Shown here: positions 45,255 to 54,066 of the stretch, piece by piece
Layout: every line of letters begins with the position of its first letter
Position numbering within the stretch: the first letter of the stretch is position 1
NCBI RefSeq assembly: GCF_004054105.1
Contig: NZ_SBLC01000010.1
Location: 62,001-126,000, forward strand
Reading direction: 5' to 3'
DNA length: 64,000 nt
From: Falsigemmobacter intermedius
GTDB lineage: Bacteria > Pseudomonadota > Alphaproteobacteria > Rhodobacterales > Rhodobacteraceae
Notes under the pieces: generated by a model
The model's input: only the letters and a program-made list of their open reading frames with translations
Told to the model about the DNA's origin: nothing
Databases searched by the model: none
Made by a program: the position numbers and the translations under genes

Positions 45255-46056
45255 TTACCAGCGCACGATGAGCCGCTCTGCCTGGGACACGAGGCCAAAC
45301 ATCATCACCGACAGTCCTGAGGACAAAAAGACGGTGGCATAAAGCGTGGCCGAGCGGAAATTGAAGGTGCTGTCGAGGATCAGCGCGCCAAGGCCCTTAT
45401 CCGCACCCACCCATTCACCGACGATGGCCCCGATCACACAGGTGGTGGCCGCGATCTTCAGCGCCGAGAACAGGAAGGGCAGCGAGGAGGGCAGGCGGAT
45501 CTTCCAGAAAACTTCTGACTTTGAGGCCGAGAGAATACGCGCCAGTTCCAGCGCCTGGGGGCTGACCGACTGCAGGCCCCGGACCATGTTTACCAGCGTC
45601 GGGAAGAAGCAGATCAGCGCCGCGATCATCACTTTGGCGGTCAACTCTGCGCCAAAGATCAGCACCAGGATGGGCGCCATGGCCAGCACCGGAATGGTGT
45701 TGACAAAAACCGCGATGGGAAAGAAAGCCGCGCTCTGCGGTGCGCGAATGCACGAAAGCCACGGCCAGCAGGATCGCGATAGTGTTCCCGGCGATAAAGC
45801 CGAGCACGCTTTCATAGAAGGTGGGCCAGAAGTTCGACGCCAGCAGCGGCCATTGATTGACGAAAACCATCGCCACGTCAGAGGGCGCGGGGGCGATGAA
45901 GGGCGGCACTTTGAAAAGCCGCACGCCAAGCTCCCAGGCCAGCAGAAGGCCAAGTCCCGTGCCGATCGGCAGGGCGGCCTTCATAAAGCGCTCACGGCGC
46001 AGGGCTGCGAGTTGCGGATCGGTGGTCGTTGCCGGGGTGCGGTCAATAGCGGCCAT
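45255..46056 (-). pseudogene. NitT/TauT-type ABC transporter permease gene with a frameshift
   Basis: Two overlapping frames together encode one SsuC/TauC-type permease. The 5' part (start 46056, after GGAG) reads RRERFMKAALPIGTGLGLLL, PPFIAPAPSDVAMVFVNQ, ESVLGFIAGNTIAILLAVAF, then becomes nonsense. The 3' part in the next frame continues FFPIAVFVNTIPVLAMAPIL, ALICFFPTLVNMVRGLQSV and CVIGAIVGEWVGADKGLGAL to the stop at 45255. The switch lies near 45735-45755 and is repaired by dropping one base, so one extra base is the simplest cause. The gene is either a recent pseudogene, which would disable the transporter, or a sequence error. Flanking genes are intact. Confidence 0.85.
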
Positions 46057-46853
46057 CAGCATTGCTCCAGAATGTCGCGCAGCCGCGAGGCATAGCGGAT
46101 GAACTCAGGGCTTTCGCGGTCACGGATCAGCCGCGGATAGGGCAGATCAATGTCGACCACCTCTTTCAGACGACCGGGGCGGGCTTTCAGCATCAGCACT
46201 TTCTGGCCAAGAAAGACCGCTTCCGGAATGGAATGGGTGACGAACAAAACCGTCACCCCGGTCTCCTGCCAGATATTGAGAAGCTGCAGGTTCAGGTGAT
46301 CGCGGGTGATCTCATCCAAAGCGCCGAAGGGCTCATCCATCAGAAGAATGCGCGGCTGGCAGACCAGCGCGCGGGCAATGGCGACCCGCTGGCGCATACC
46401 GCCCGAGAGCTCATGCGGCAGCGCGTCTTCGCGGCCCTTCAGCCCCACCAGCTCCAGCAGTTCGCGCGGGCTGCGCCCCCCTGAGGGCGGACGGATGCCA
46501 CGGGATCTGCCGATCTCCAAAGGCAGTTCGACGTTTTTCAGCGCCGAGCGCCAGGGCAGCAGGGTTGCATCCTGAAAGACGAAGGCAAATTCCCGCGCCA
46601 GACGGGCTTCCTCGACCGTTTTGCCTAAGACTTCAACGCTGCCCGAAGCCGCCGGGACCAGATCCGAGACGAGGCGCAGAAGGGTGGATTTGCCGCAACC
46701 CGAAGGGCCGAGGACGGAGTAAAAAGCCCCCGCCTCAATCTCCAGCGACAGATCTTCGATGGCCGTGAACTGCCCGAAGCGCACCGAGGCCCGCTTCAGC
46801 ACGGCCGCCTTCGGGGTCACCCCGGCTGCGGAAAGGTCCAGCCCCATGGTCAT
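46056..46853 (-). CDS. NitT/TauT-type ABC transporter ATP-binding protein
   Basis: ATPase of 265 residues in the SsuB/TauB/NrtD group. Walker [49 protein letters not shown], Walker B ILLMDEPFGALDEITRD and FVTHSIPEAVFLGQKV are all present. Its start overlaps the binding-protein stop (ATGA) and its stop overlaps the permease start. It would energise uptake of a small sulfonate, nitrile, pyrimidine or aromatic anion; family membership does not settle which. Confidence 0.93.
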   Translation of the reverse strand: MTMGLDLSAAGVTPKAAVLKRASVRFGQFTAIEDLSLEIEAGAFYSVLGPSGCGKSTLLRLVSDLVPAASGSVEVLGKTVEEARLAREFAFVFQDATLLPWRSALKNVELPLEIGRSRGIRPPSGGRSPRELLELVGLKGREDALPHELSGGMRQRVAIARALVCQPRILLMDEPFGALDEITRDHLNLQLLNIWQETGVTVLFVTHSIPEAVFLGQKVLMLKARPGRLKEVVDIDLPYPRLIRDRESPEFIRYASRLRDILEQC

Positions 46854-47914
46854 GCTCCGAATTTGGCGCGCACGTCGGCGGTGGCTTCAAGGATCTCCAG
46901 CGTCATGATGTCATCAACCGAAGGCACCGGCCCCTGGAACTGGCCGAGCGCGGCATATTGCTCGATCTGCTTTTGCCAGTTCTCGCGGGTCATCTGACCC
47001 CAGCCATTGGCCTTTGTCTGCTCGTTGAAGCAGTATTCATCCATCAGCATATCGACGGTCGCCAGCTCATCCGCCAGCACCATATTGGGATAGCGCTTCA
47101 CCAGCATTTCGACCGCTTCTTTGCGGTTCTCAAAGGCCCAGGCCCAGCCGCGTGCCGAGGCGCGCATCATGGCGACAACCTTGTCCTTATGGTTCGCCAG
47201 CATATCGTCGGTGGTGTAATAGGGGTTGGCGTAAAGCTGCACGCCTGCGTCCCAAAGGGTCAGCTCCACCCGGTCGTCCCCAAGCGCCACCAGCACCGGC
47301 GTATTGGTGCGCCAGCCGGTGACCACATCGACCTGACCGGTCAGCAGCGGCGCCACATCCGAGCCCATGACCGAGATTTCCAGCTGGTCTTCTTTGAGGC
47401 CATTGGCGGCCAGTAGCGCCTGCAGCAGCACCCTTGCCGTGCCATTGGTGGCAACTTTTTTGCCGATCATATCTTCCGGTTTGGCGACCGGTTTCGACTT
47501 CATCGAGAAATAGGTGAAGGGGTGGCGCTGATAGCCTGCGGCGATGCATTTGATCGGCATCCCCGCAGAACGCGCCAGCATCAGCGAAGGCGAGGACGAG
47601 TAAGATCCCAGATTGGCTGACCCGGAGGCAACTGAGGCGATCCCGTCGACGTTCGGGCCGCCCGGAACGATCTCAAGCTTCAGACCTTCCTCTGCGTAAA
47701 AGCCTTTCTCGTCAGCGGCGATTTCGCCTAAAATTCCGTTAGATGCGAGCCATCCCAGCTGCATCCGGCAGGTGTAAAGATCCTGCGCGCCGGCGGGCAG
47801 GAAGGTCAGCAGACTGCCCCCCGTAAAGGCCCCGGCAGCGGCAAGAGAAGTGCCCAGAAAGCGACGGCGGGTGGCGGAAAAATCGGAACGGTTACGCGAA
47901 GCGGGATCGGTCAT
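46850..47914 (-). CDS. NMT1/SsuA-type ABC transporter substrate-binding protein with Tat signal
   Basis: Periplasmic binding protein of 354 residues. The N-terminus ATRRRFLGTSLAAAG is a clear twin-arginine signal. The mature part has RMQLGWLASNGILGEIAADEKGFYAEEGLKLEIVPGG and MIGKKVATNGTARVLLQALLA, as in NitT/TauT and THI5-like proteins. The frame is open to 48061 across the divergent promoter, but ATG 47914 follows AGGAG. It is first in the leftward operon and divergent from lysR by 141 bp. Confidence 0.9.
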   Translation of the reverse strand: MTDPASRNRSDFSATRRRFLGTSLAAAGAFTGGSLLTFLPAGAQDLYTCRMQLGWLASNGILGEIAADEKGFYAEEGLKLEIVPGGPNVDGIASVASGSANLGSYSSSPSLMLARSAGMPIKCIAAGYQRHPFTYFSMKSKPVAKPEDMIGKKVATNGTARVLLQALLAANGLKEDQLEISVMGSDVAPLLTGQVDVVTGWRTNTPVLVALGDDRVELTLWDAGVQLYANPYYTTDDMLANHKDKVVAMMRASARGWAWAFENRKEAVEMLVKRYPNMVLADELATVDMLMDEYCFNEQTKANGWGQMTRENWQKQIEQYAALGQFQGPVPSVDDIMTLEILEATADVRAKFGA

Positions 47915-48055
47915 TTCAAGATCTCCTGTCGGGGGTGCTCCGGCTCTTCCGGCCTGGATTAACGAAAACTGTGGCAGTATGTCGCGCCCGGGCATAGAAG
48001 CAATCTTGTCCATCAGTGATGCCTTTTTTGCACCACGATTCGGGGGGATGCCCGC

Positions 48056-48958
48056 ATGCATTCGATCTTTCTGCGCTATCTTGACGAGACGGCGAGACAG
48101 GGCTCGATCAGAAAAGCAGCAGCCGTGCTGAACGTTTTCTCAACGGCGGTTAATCGCAAGATTATCAGTGTGGAGGAGCAGCTTGGGGTGAAACTCCTCT
48201 CCCGAACTGCCGAAGGGGTGGAGCTGACCGCTGCGGGACGAATCGTCCTCGAACATTGCCGCCGCACCCTGATGGAATACCGTCAGGTCCAGTTGCGCCT
48301 CGGCGATATCCGCGATCTGCGTGCGGCCCATATCGGGATCGCCACCATCGATTCCGTCTCGATGGAGTTTCTGCCCCGCGTGCTAGATCTCTTTCAGGAA
48401 GAGCATCCGGAGACGAGTTTCACCATCAACCACTGCCAGCCCGAAGAGGTCATGTCGGCTGTCGCGGCGGGCGAGGCGGATATCGGCGTCTCTTTCGTCC
48501 TCGATCTGCACCCGGATGTGCGGGCGGTGGCGCGGCGCGGGGCTGCCATCGGGATCATCCTGCGCGCCGATCACCCGCTGGTCGAGCGCAGTTCGCTGTC
48601 GGTGCACGATATTGCCGATTACACCCTGGTGAGGACCACCGATGCGCGGGGGCGGCATTCCATCATCGATCAGGTGGTGACGGATTCCATGGTGCAGAGC
48701 CAGGCCACGCTTTTCACCAATTCGCTGCCGCTGGCGCGCAAGATGATCCTCGCGGGGCGCGGGATCGGGCTTTACACAAGGCTGGGGTTTCTGAGCGAGT
48801 TGGAAAGCGGCATTCTGCGCTTTGTGCCTCTCGATGCGCAGCAGTTGAATGACCTGCGCATCGGGGTGCTGGTCAGCGCGCGCCGCCCGCTGGAGCCGGC
48901 TTCGGCGGTGATGTGCGATATGATCGCCGACCGTCTGAAGCGGCTTAATCTCGGATAA
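48056..48958 (+). CDS. LysR-family transcriptional regulator
   Basis: LTTR of 300 residues. The N-terminal helix-turn-helix region reads FLRYLDETARQGSIRKAAAVLN and EEQLGVKLLSRTAEGVELTAAG; the C-terminal periplasmic-binding-like effector domain follows (IATIDSVSMEFLPRVL to LRIGVLVSARRPLEPAS). It is divergent from the ABC transporter/CoA transferase operon, the classical layout for control of the neighbour with a cognate inducer. No single T-N11-A box in the 141-bp gap stands out enough to call. Confidence 0.92.
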   Translation: MHSIFLRYLDETARQGSIRKAAAVLNVFSTAVNRKIISVEEQLGVKLLSRTAEGVELTAAGRIVLEHCRRTLMEYRQVQLRLGDIRDLRAAHIGIATIDSVSMEFLPRVLDLFQEEHPETSFTINHCQPEEVMSAVAAGEADIGVSFVLDLHPDVRAVARRGAAIGIILRADHPLVERSSLSVHDIADYTLVRTTDARGRHSIIDQVVTDSMVQSQATLFTNSLPLARKMILAGRGIGLYTRLGFLSELESGILRFVPLDAQQLNDLRIGVLVSARRPLEPASAVMCDMIADRLKRLNLG

Positions 48959-48961
48959 GAT

Positions 48962-48983
48962 CCGGGCGGGTGTCCCCGCCCGG
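48962..48983. terminator. Hairpin between convergent lysR and dehydrogenase genes
   Basis: Perfect 9-bp GC stem CCGGGCGGG (48962-48970) / CCCGCCCGG (48975-48983) with loop TGTC, filling the 33-bp gap between convergent gene ends. There is no U tract, so it may work with Rho or only stabilise 3' ends. Confidence 0.45.
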
Positions 48984-48991
48984 TCAAAGGC

Positions 48992-50428
48992 TCAGATTGC
49001 CTGGGTCACGAAGCGGGTGTCGAGATAGGCTTCCACCGCTTCCGAGCCGCCCTCAGTCCCATAGCCGCTGTCTCCGATGCCACCGAAGGGCACTTCCGGC
49101 AGCGCGAGGCCAAGGTGGTTGACCGTCAGCATGCCCGCGCGGATCTCATTGCGCAGCCGCATCGCGGTTTCCGACGAGGTGGTAAAGGCATAGGAGGCAA
49201 GGCCATAGGGCAGGCGGTTCGCCTCTGTCAGGGCCTCATCCACGCCTTTGATGCGGTTGATCACGGCGACCGGGCCGAAGGGCTCTTCGTTCATGATCGC
49301 GGCATCGGTGGGCACATCGGCCAGCAGAGTCGGGGCATAGAACCAGCCCTTATTGCCCAGACGACGGCCGCCGGTCAGCAGTTTCGCGCCTTTGGAAATC
49401 GCGTCTTCGACCATCTTTTCGATGGCCGGAATGCGGCGGTCATTGGCCAGCGGGCCCATGTCGATGCCGTCTTCCATACCATTGCCGATCTTCAGTTTCT
49501 CGGCGACGGCTTTGAAGCCTTCGATGAACTGATCGGCCACGCCGTCCTGCACGAGGAAGCGGGTCGGAGAGACGCAGACCTGCCCGGCATTGCGGAATTT
49601 ATGCATCGACATCAATGAGATCGCCTGATCCATATTGGCGTCGTCAAAGATCATCACCGGGGCATGGCCGCCCAGTTCCATGGTGGCACGCTTCATATGC
49701 AGCCCGGCCAGCCCGGCCAGTTGCTTGCCGATCGGGGTCGAGCCGGTGAAGCTGATCTTCTTAATCACCGGATGCGGGATCAGATATTCCGAGATCTCGG
49801 CAGGCACGCCGAAGACCAGGTTGACGACACCGGCAGGCACGCCTGCATCGACAAAGCAGGCGATCATGGCGGCAGGCGAGGCGGGGGTTTCTTCCGGGGC
49901 CTTCACGATGATCGAGCAGCCGGTGCAAAGCGCGGCCGAGAGTTTGCGCACCACCTGGTTGATGGGGAAATTCCAGGGCGTAAAGGCTGCGACCGGGCCG
50001 ACCGGGTCTTTGATGGTGATCTGCAGCACATTGGTGGCGCGGGCCGGGATGACCTGGCCATAGGTGCGCCGTGCCTCTTCGGCGAACCACTCGATGGTGT
50101 CAGCAGCCCCCATGGTTTCCATGCGCGACTGGGCCAGCGGTTTGCCCTGCTCGAGCGTCATCAGAACGGCGATGCCCTCGGCACGCTCGCGCAGCAGGGC
50201 GGCGGCTTTGCGCATCACCTTGCTGCGGTCATAGGCGGAGGTGTTTTTCCAGGTCTGAAATCCGCGCTCTGCGGCTTCGAGCGCGGCGTCGAGATCGTCG
50301 CGGCTGGCATGGGCGACCTTGCCGATCACCTCTTCGGTGGCAGGGTTGCGAACGGCGATGGTGCGGCCGTCTGATGCGGCACGCCAGACGCCGTTAATCA
50401 GAAGCTGCGTGTCGGAATAGCTTGTCAT
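48992..50428 (-). CDS. NAD(P)-dependent succinate-semialdehyde-type dehydrogenase
   Basis: Aldehyde dehydrogenase-family enzyme of 478 residues, the length of GabD. The catalytic Cys is C285 in [11 protein letters not shown], the general base is E251 in [12 protein letters not shown], and FTGSTPIGK marks the cofactor fold. The [14 protein letters not shown] start and the [17 protein letters not shown] segment are typical of succinate-semialdehyde dehydrogenases, although related semialdehydes (glutarate, malonate) are possible. The frame is open to 50521; ATG 50428 gives the usual N-terminus. It stands alone, divergent from the GntR gene by 264 bp. Confidence 0.9.
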   Translation of the reverse strand: MTSYSDTQLLINGVWRAASDGRTIAVRNPATEEVIGKVAHASRDDLDAALEAAERGFQTWKNTSAYDRSKVMRKAAALLRERAEGIAVLMTLEQGKPLAQSRMETMGAADTIEWFAEEARRTYGQVIPARATNVLQITIKDPVGPVAAFTPWNFPINQVVRKLSAALCTGCSIIVKAPEETPASPAAMIACFVDAGVPAGVVNLVFGVPAEISEYLIPHPVIKKISFTGSTPIGKQLAGLAGLHMKRATMELGGHAPVMIFDDANMDQAISLMSMHKFRNAGQVCVSPTRFLVQDGVADQFIEGFKAVAEKLKIGNGMEDGIDMGPLANDRRIPAIEKMVEDAISKGAKLLTGGRRLGNKGWFYAPTLLADVPTDAAIMNEEPFGPVAVINRIKGVDEALTEANRLPYGLASYAFTTSSETAMRLRNEIRAGMLTVNHLGLALPEVPFGGIGDSGYGTEGGSEAVEAYLDTRFVTQAI

Positions 50429-50655
50429 GGAAAACCTCAGGGACCGCCGGGCGGTGCATGATCGGAAATGGGCACCGTCTGACTCAGATGGTCCTGACGG
50501 AACGCGCGCATGTGACAACATAACGCAGGCGATCGCAATACCCGTCCCTCAGTGCCTCTCCGTCGCAGCGCCTGGGGGAGAGACCGGAGGCAGGGATGCT
50601 CTGCTGAGAAAATGATCTTTGTCGCGGGTGGATCTGTCAACAGTTCGCAAAAAGC

Positions 50656-50693
50656 TTGACGCTTTTGCATCCAGATGGATACAGTTGGATGCA
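50656..50693 (+). promoter_or_regulatory. gntR promoter with ATCCA/TGGAT operator palindromes
   Basis: TTGACG (50656-50661) and GATACA (50678-50683), spaced 16 bp, form a possible promoter. Overlapping it are TGCATCCA (50666-50673) and TGGATGCA (50686-50693), a perfect 8-bp inverted repeat with 12-bp spacer, and an inner ATCCA-N2-TGGAT pair (50669-50680). The right arm ends on the A of the proposed start codon. This layout suggests autorepression by the GntR protein and a very short or leaderless transcript. Confidence 0.5.
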
Positions 50694-51370
50694 TGATCGA
50701 TTCAACACTCTCTTCGCCGGATGAAATCCCCCAGGGCCAGCTGGTCTATCGACGCCTTCTCGATGAGATCGCCGAGGGCCTGCTGCTGCCCGGCGCGCGA
50801 TTGCGCGAGGTGGAACTGGCAGAGCGGCTGGGCCATTCCCGGACCCCGGTGCGCGAGGCGATACGGCTACTGGAGGCGGACGGACTGGTGGTGCATCTGC
50901 CGCGCCTTGGTGCCACCATCCGCAGCCTCGATTACACCGAGGTGATGGAGCTTTATGAGATGCGCGCCGTGCTGGAAGGCACCGCCGCCCGGCTTGCGGC
51001 CCGGATGGCGGGGGCGGCGGAACTGGCAGAACTCGCCCGGATCAACGCGCTCTTTCACGCGGCGGCAGATGACACCACGGCCCGCGCGCTGAACCATGCC
51101 TTTCACGCGCTGCTGCTTGAGGCCTCGCGCAACCGCTTTGTGCAGCGCGCGATGCGGGGTCTGCAAAAGACGCTGCTGCTTCTGGGGCCAAGCACCCTGC
51201 AGGACAGCGCTCGCAGTCAGATCGCCGCGCAGGAACACGACGCCGTCCTGGCCGCCCTTCAGGCCGCAGACGGCGCGGCGGCGGAGGCCGCGATGCGTCA
51301 CCACATGGAAGGGGCCCATGCCGCGCGACTGCAGGTTCTGCACCGCCTGAGCAGGGGCCTTCACGACTGA
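50693..51370 (+). CDS. GntR-family regulator with FCD domain (next to tcuAB)
   Basis: FadR-subfamily regulator, 225 residues from ATG 50693 (231 from the in-frame ATG 50675). The winged helix has PGARLREVELAERLGHSRTPVREAIRLLEADGLV and the FCD domain has YEMRAVLEGTAARLAAR, LNHAFHALLLEASRN and MRHHMEGAHAARL with the metal-ligand His residues. Neither start has a Shine-Dalgarno sequence. It is 46 bp upstream of tcuA in the same direction and probably controls tcuAB, replacing the LysR-type TcuR of Salmonella. The ligand may be a di- or tricarboxylate. Confidence 0.88.
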   Translation: MIDSTLSSPDEIPQGQLVYRRLLDEIAEGLLLPGARLREVELAERLGHSRTPVREAIRLLEADGLVVHLPRLGATIRSLDYTEVMELYEMRAVLEGTAARLAARMAGAAELAELARINALFHAAADDTTARALNHAFHALLLEASRNRFVQRAMRGLQKTLLLLGPSTLQDSARSQIAAQEHDAVLAALQAADGAAAEAAMRHHMEGAHAARLQVLHRLSRGLHD

Positions 51371-51416
51371 CCGCGCGATCAGGGACAGGCAGCGGATATC
51401 AGGGATAACGGAGCAA

Positions 51417-52850
51417 ATGGGCAGAGAGCTGATACCCCGGGATCTGACCGGGAAGGGCCCCCATGCGGGCGGGCTTTGGGATGTGGTCGTGGTGGGGGGC
51501 GGCAATGCCGCGCTCTGCGCTGCGATCACGGCGGCAGAGGCGGGCGCGCGGGTCATCATTCTTGAGGGCGCGCCGAAGACCTACCGGGGCGGCAATTCGC
51601 GCCATACCCGCAACTTCCGCTGCATGCACCAGGGGCCGCTTTCGGTTCTGACCGGCAGCTACGGCGAAGAGGAATATTTCAACGATCTGCTTTTGGTGAC
51701 CAAAGGCCAGACCGATGAGCATCTCGCCCGCCTTGCGATCCGCACCTCAGAGGAATGCCTGCCCTGGATGGAGGCCCATGGCGTGCGCTTTCAGCCCTCA
51801 CTTTCGGGCACACTCTCACTCTCGCGGACGAATGCGTTCTTTCTCGGCGGCGGCAAATCCCTGGTGAACGCCTATTACAACACCTGCGAAGACCTCGGCG
51901 TCAGCGTGATCTATGAGGCGCAGGTCAGCCATATCGGCATGGAGGGTGATACCTTCACCCATGTTGACGTCTCGGTCAAAGGCGGCCCGGTTGAGCAGAT
52001 CCGCGGCAAATCGGTGGTCCTGGCCTCAGGGGGATTTCAGTCCGATCTGGAGTGGCTGACCCGGGCCTGGGGGCCAGCGGCTGCGAATTTCCTGATCCGC
52101 GGCACGCCTTATAACCGCGGTGTGGTCTTGAAAGATATGATCGATCAGGGCGCGCTGACGGTGGGCGATCCGACCCAGTGTCACTGCGTGGCCATCGACG
52201 GGCGGGCGCCGAAATTCGACGGCGGCATCTGCACGCGGCTGGATTGTGTGCCTTTCTCGATCGTGGTGAACAAAAACTGCGAGCGGTTCTACGATGAGGG
52301 TGAGGACACCTGGCCCAAGCGCTATGCAATCTGGGGCCGCCTGGTGGCTGCCCAGCCCGATCAGGTGGGTTATTCGGTGATCGACAGCCGCTCTCTCGAT
52401 CTGTTCATGCCCTCGGTCTTTCCGCCGGTGAAGGCCGATACCATCGAAGAGCTGGGCCAAAAGCTCGGCCTTGACGGTGAGAAGCTTGCCGCCCGCGTGG
52501 CTGAATTCAACGCCGCCACCCGGCCCGGCACCTTCCACCCGACCGAGCGCGACGGCCTTGCGACCGAAGGCTTAAGCCCGCCGAAAACCAACTGGGCCCG
52601 CCCGATCACCGAGGCGCCTTTCTATGGCTATTCGCTGCGCCCGGGCGTGACCTTCACCTATCTCGGGCTGCGGGTTTCTGACACCGCGCAGGTTCAGCAC
52701 GCCCATGGTCCGCTGAAAAACGTCTGGTCTGCGGGCGAGATGATCGCAGGCTCTATTCTTGGCCAGGGCTATCTGGCCGGTTTTGGTATGACCATCGGCA
52801 CCGTTTTTGGTCGCATCGCAGGCCGGGAGGCCGCCGCTCATGTCCTTTGA
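51417..52850 (+). CDS. tcuA: FAD-dependent tricarballylate dehydrogenase
   Basis: Flavoprotein of 477 residues related to fumarate reductase/succinate dehydrogenase flavoprotein subunits. The FAD motif is VVVVGGGNAALCAA (GGGNAA 28-33 region), then RGGNSRHTRNFRCMH, and the C-terminal AGEMIAGSILGQGYLAGFGMTIGTVFGRIAG. These match TcuA, which oxidises tricarballylate to cis-aconitate. GGAG precedes ATG 51417. It overlaps the TcuB gene by 11 bp, the conserved tcuAB arrangement. Other substituted succinates are possible substrates. Confidence 0.88.
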   Translation: MGRELIPRDLTGKGPHAGGLWDVVVVGGGNAALCAAITAAEAGARVIILEGAPKTYRGGNSRHTRNFRCMHQGPLSVLTGSYGEEEYFNDLLLVTKGQTDEHLARLAIRTSEECLPWMEAHGVRFQPSLSGTLSLSRTNAFFLGGGKSLVNAYYNTCEDLGVSVIYEAQVSHIGMEGDTFTHVDVSVKGGPVEQIRGKSVVLASGGFQSDLEWLTRAWGPAAANFLIRGTPYNRGVVLKDMIDQGALTVGDPTQCHCVAIDGRAPKFDGGICTRLDCVPFSIVVNKNCERFYDEGEDTWPKRYAIWGRLVAAQPDQVGYSVIDSRSLDLFMPSVFPPVKADTIEELGQKLGLDGEKLAARVAEFNAATRPGTFHPTERDGLATEGLSPPKTNWARPITEAPFYGYSLRPGVTFTYLGLRVSDTAQVQHAHGPLKNVWSAGEMIAGSILGQGYLAGFGMTIGTVFGRIAGREAAAHVL

Positions 52851-53907
52851 AACCCCTGACCTCATGGCGGAAGCCCGCCGCCAGATCGAGATCTGCAACG
52901 CCTGCCGTTATTGCGAGGGCTTCTGCGCGGTCTTTCCGGCGATGACCCGCGATAAGGCCTTCTCCGACGGCACGCTGAGCCACCTGGCGAACCTCTGCCA
53001 CAACTGCCGGGGCTGCTCATACTCCTGCCAATATGTGCCGCCGCATGAGTTTGATCTCAACGTCCCCGCCGCGCTGGCCAATGTCCGCCAGGACAGCTGG
53101 GAGCGTCATGTAAAGCCCGCCGCTTTCGCGAAAGCCTTTCACGCGCATGGCGTGGCGATCATGGGACTTATGGTGCTTCTCATCGCAGGTTTTTTCATGG
53201 CGGCGAAATCGGGCGGCGAGGGCGGTTTTTACGCGGTCTTTTCGCATAACACTCTGGTGGCGCTGTTCCTGCCGGCGTTTCTCCTGCCGCTTTTTCTGGT
53301 CGCACTTGGTCTGCGCAGCTATTGGCGCGAAACCGGGGGCAGCTGCATTCGTCTGAGTGATCTGAAGGAGGCTTTTGCTTCGGTCGCGAAGATGAAGAAC
53401 CTGGCTGGCGGCCATGGCGAGGGCTGCAATTTTGAGAAAGAGGACCGCTACAGCCAGGGCCGCCGCTTTGCGCATCAGGCGGTGATGTATGGCTTTCTTT
53501 TGTGCTTTGCCGCGACCTCTGTGGCGACGCTCATGCATTATCTGCTGGCGATGCCCGCGCCCTACGGGCTTTTCAGCGCGCCGAAACTGCTGGGGATTCC
53601 GGGCGGTCTGCTGATGGTTCTGGGCGGGGTTGAGATGATCCGGCTGAAGCTGAAGGCCGACCCCTCGCTCGGGGCTGCCCGCGTGTGGGGCGGCGAGATG
53701 GCCTTTGTGGTGCTGCTGGTCCTGGTTTCGGCCACGGGGCTTGCGCTTTACGCGGCCACCGGAACCGGGCTGGTGACGGCGCTGCTGGCTTTGCATCTGG
53801 GGACGGTGATGACGCTCTTTCTGCTGCTGCCCTACTCAAAGATGGTGCATGGCTTCTTCCGCCTGTCGGCGCTTATCATCGAAGAGCAGAAAAAACGCGG
53901 CGCCTGA
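52840..53907 (+). CDS. tcuB: Tricarballylate utilisation 4Fe-4S membrane protein
   Basis: Protein of 355 residues. The N-terminal soluble part has two Cys clusters, C19/C22/C25/C29 (CNACRYCEGFC) and C53/C56/C59/C63 (CHNCRGCSYSC), each suited to a 4Fe-4S centre. From about residue 95 it has six hydrophobic helices with conserved His residues that could bind heme or contact quinone. TcuB reoxidises the FADH2 of TcuA and passes electrons to the membrane. ATG 52840 lies inside the tcuA end. No tcuC-type MFS transporter follows; a TRAP transporter is encoded nearby on the other strand. Confidence 0.9.
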   Translation: MSFETPDLMAEARRQIEICNACRYCEGFCAVFPAMTRDKAFSDGTLSHLANLCHNCRGCSYSCQYVPPHEFDLNVPAALANVRQDSWERHVKPAAFAKAFHAHGVAIMGLMVLLIAGFFMAAKSGGEGGFYAVFSHNTLVALFLPAFLLPLFLVALGLRSYWRETGGSCIRLSDLKEAFASVAKMKNLAGGHGEGCNFEKEDRYSQGRRFAHQAVMYGFLLCFAATSVATLMHYLLAMPAPYGLFSAPKLLGIPGGLLMVLGGVEMIRLKLKADPSLGAARVWGGEMAFVVLLVLVSATGLALYAATGTGLVTALLALHLGTVMTLFLLLPYSKMVHGFFRLSALIIEEQKKRGA

Positions 53908-53928
53908 CAGGCCCGCAGATGTCCAGAA

Positions 53929-53963
53929 AGCCCCCCGGCCGCGTGGTCCGGGGGGCTTTTTTT
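53929..53963 (+). terminator. Intrinsic terminator of the tcuAB operon
   Basis: Stem AGCCCCCCGG (53929-53938) / CCGGGGGGCT (53948-53957), followed by a run of seven T. Strong candidate, 21 bp after the tcuB stop. Confidence 0.9.
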
Positions 53964-54021
53964 GCGGGGGCCGGGCAGATCTTTAACAGGGAAAGAACCC
54001 CTTCAGGGCCGCGCAGATATG

Positions 54022-54048
54022 AAAAGCCGCCCGGTTTCCCGGGCGGCT
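54022..54048 (-). terminator. Intrinsic terminator of the TRAP-PrpD operon
   Basis: Stem AGCCGCCCGG (54025-54034) / CCGGGCGGCT (54039-54048) with a four-base loop. The AAAA at 54022-54025 gives a U tract on the minus strand, 18 bp beyond the MmgE/PrpD stop. Confidence 0.8.
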
Positions 54049-54066
54049 GTTGCATTCTGGTGCCGC

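Noticed and set aside
45255-46062. Two independent overlapping genes in the permease region
   Set aside because: The first frame gives only the N-terminal part and the second only the C-terminal part of the same permease, so one frameshifted gene is the better reading.
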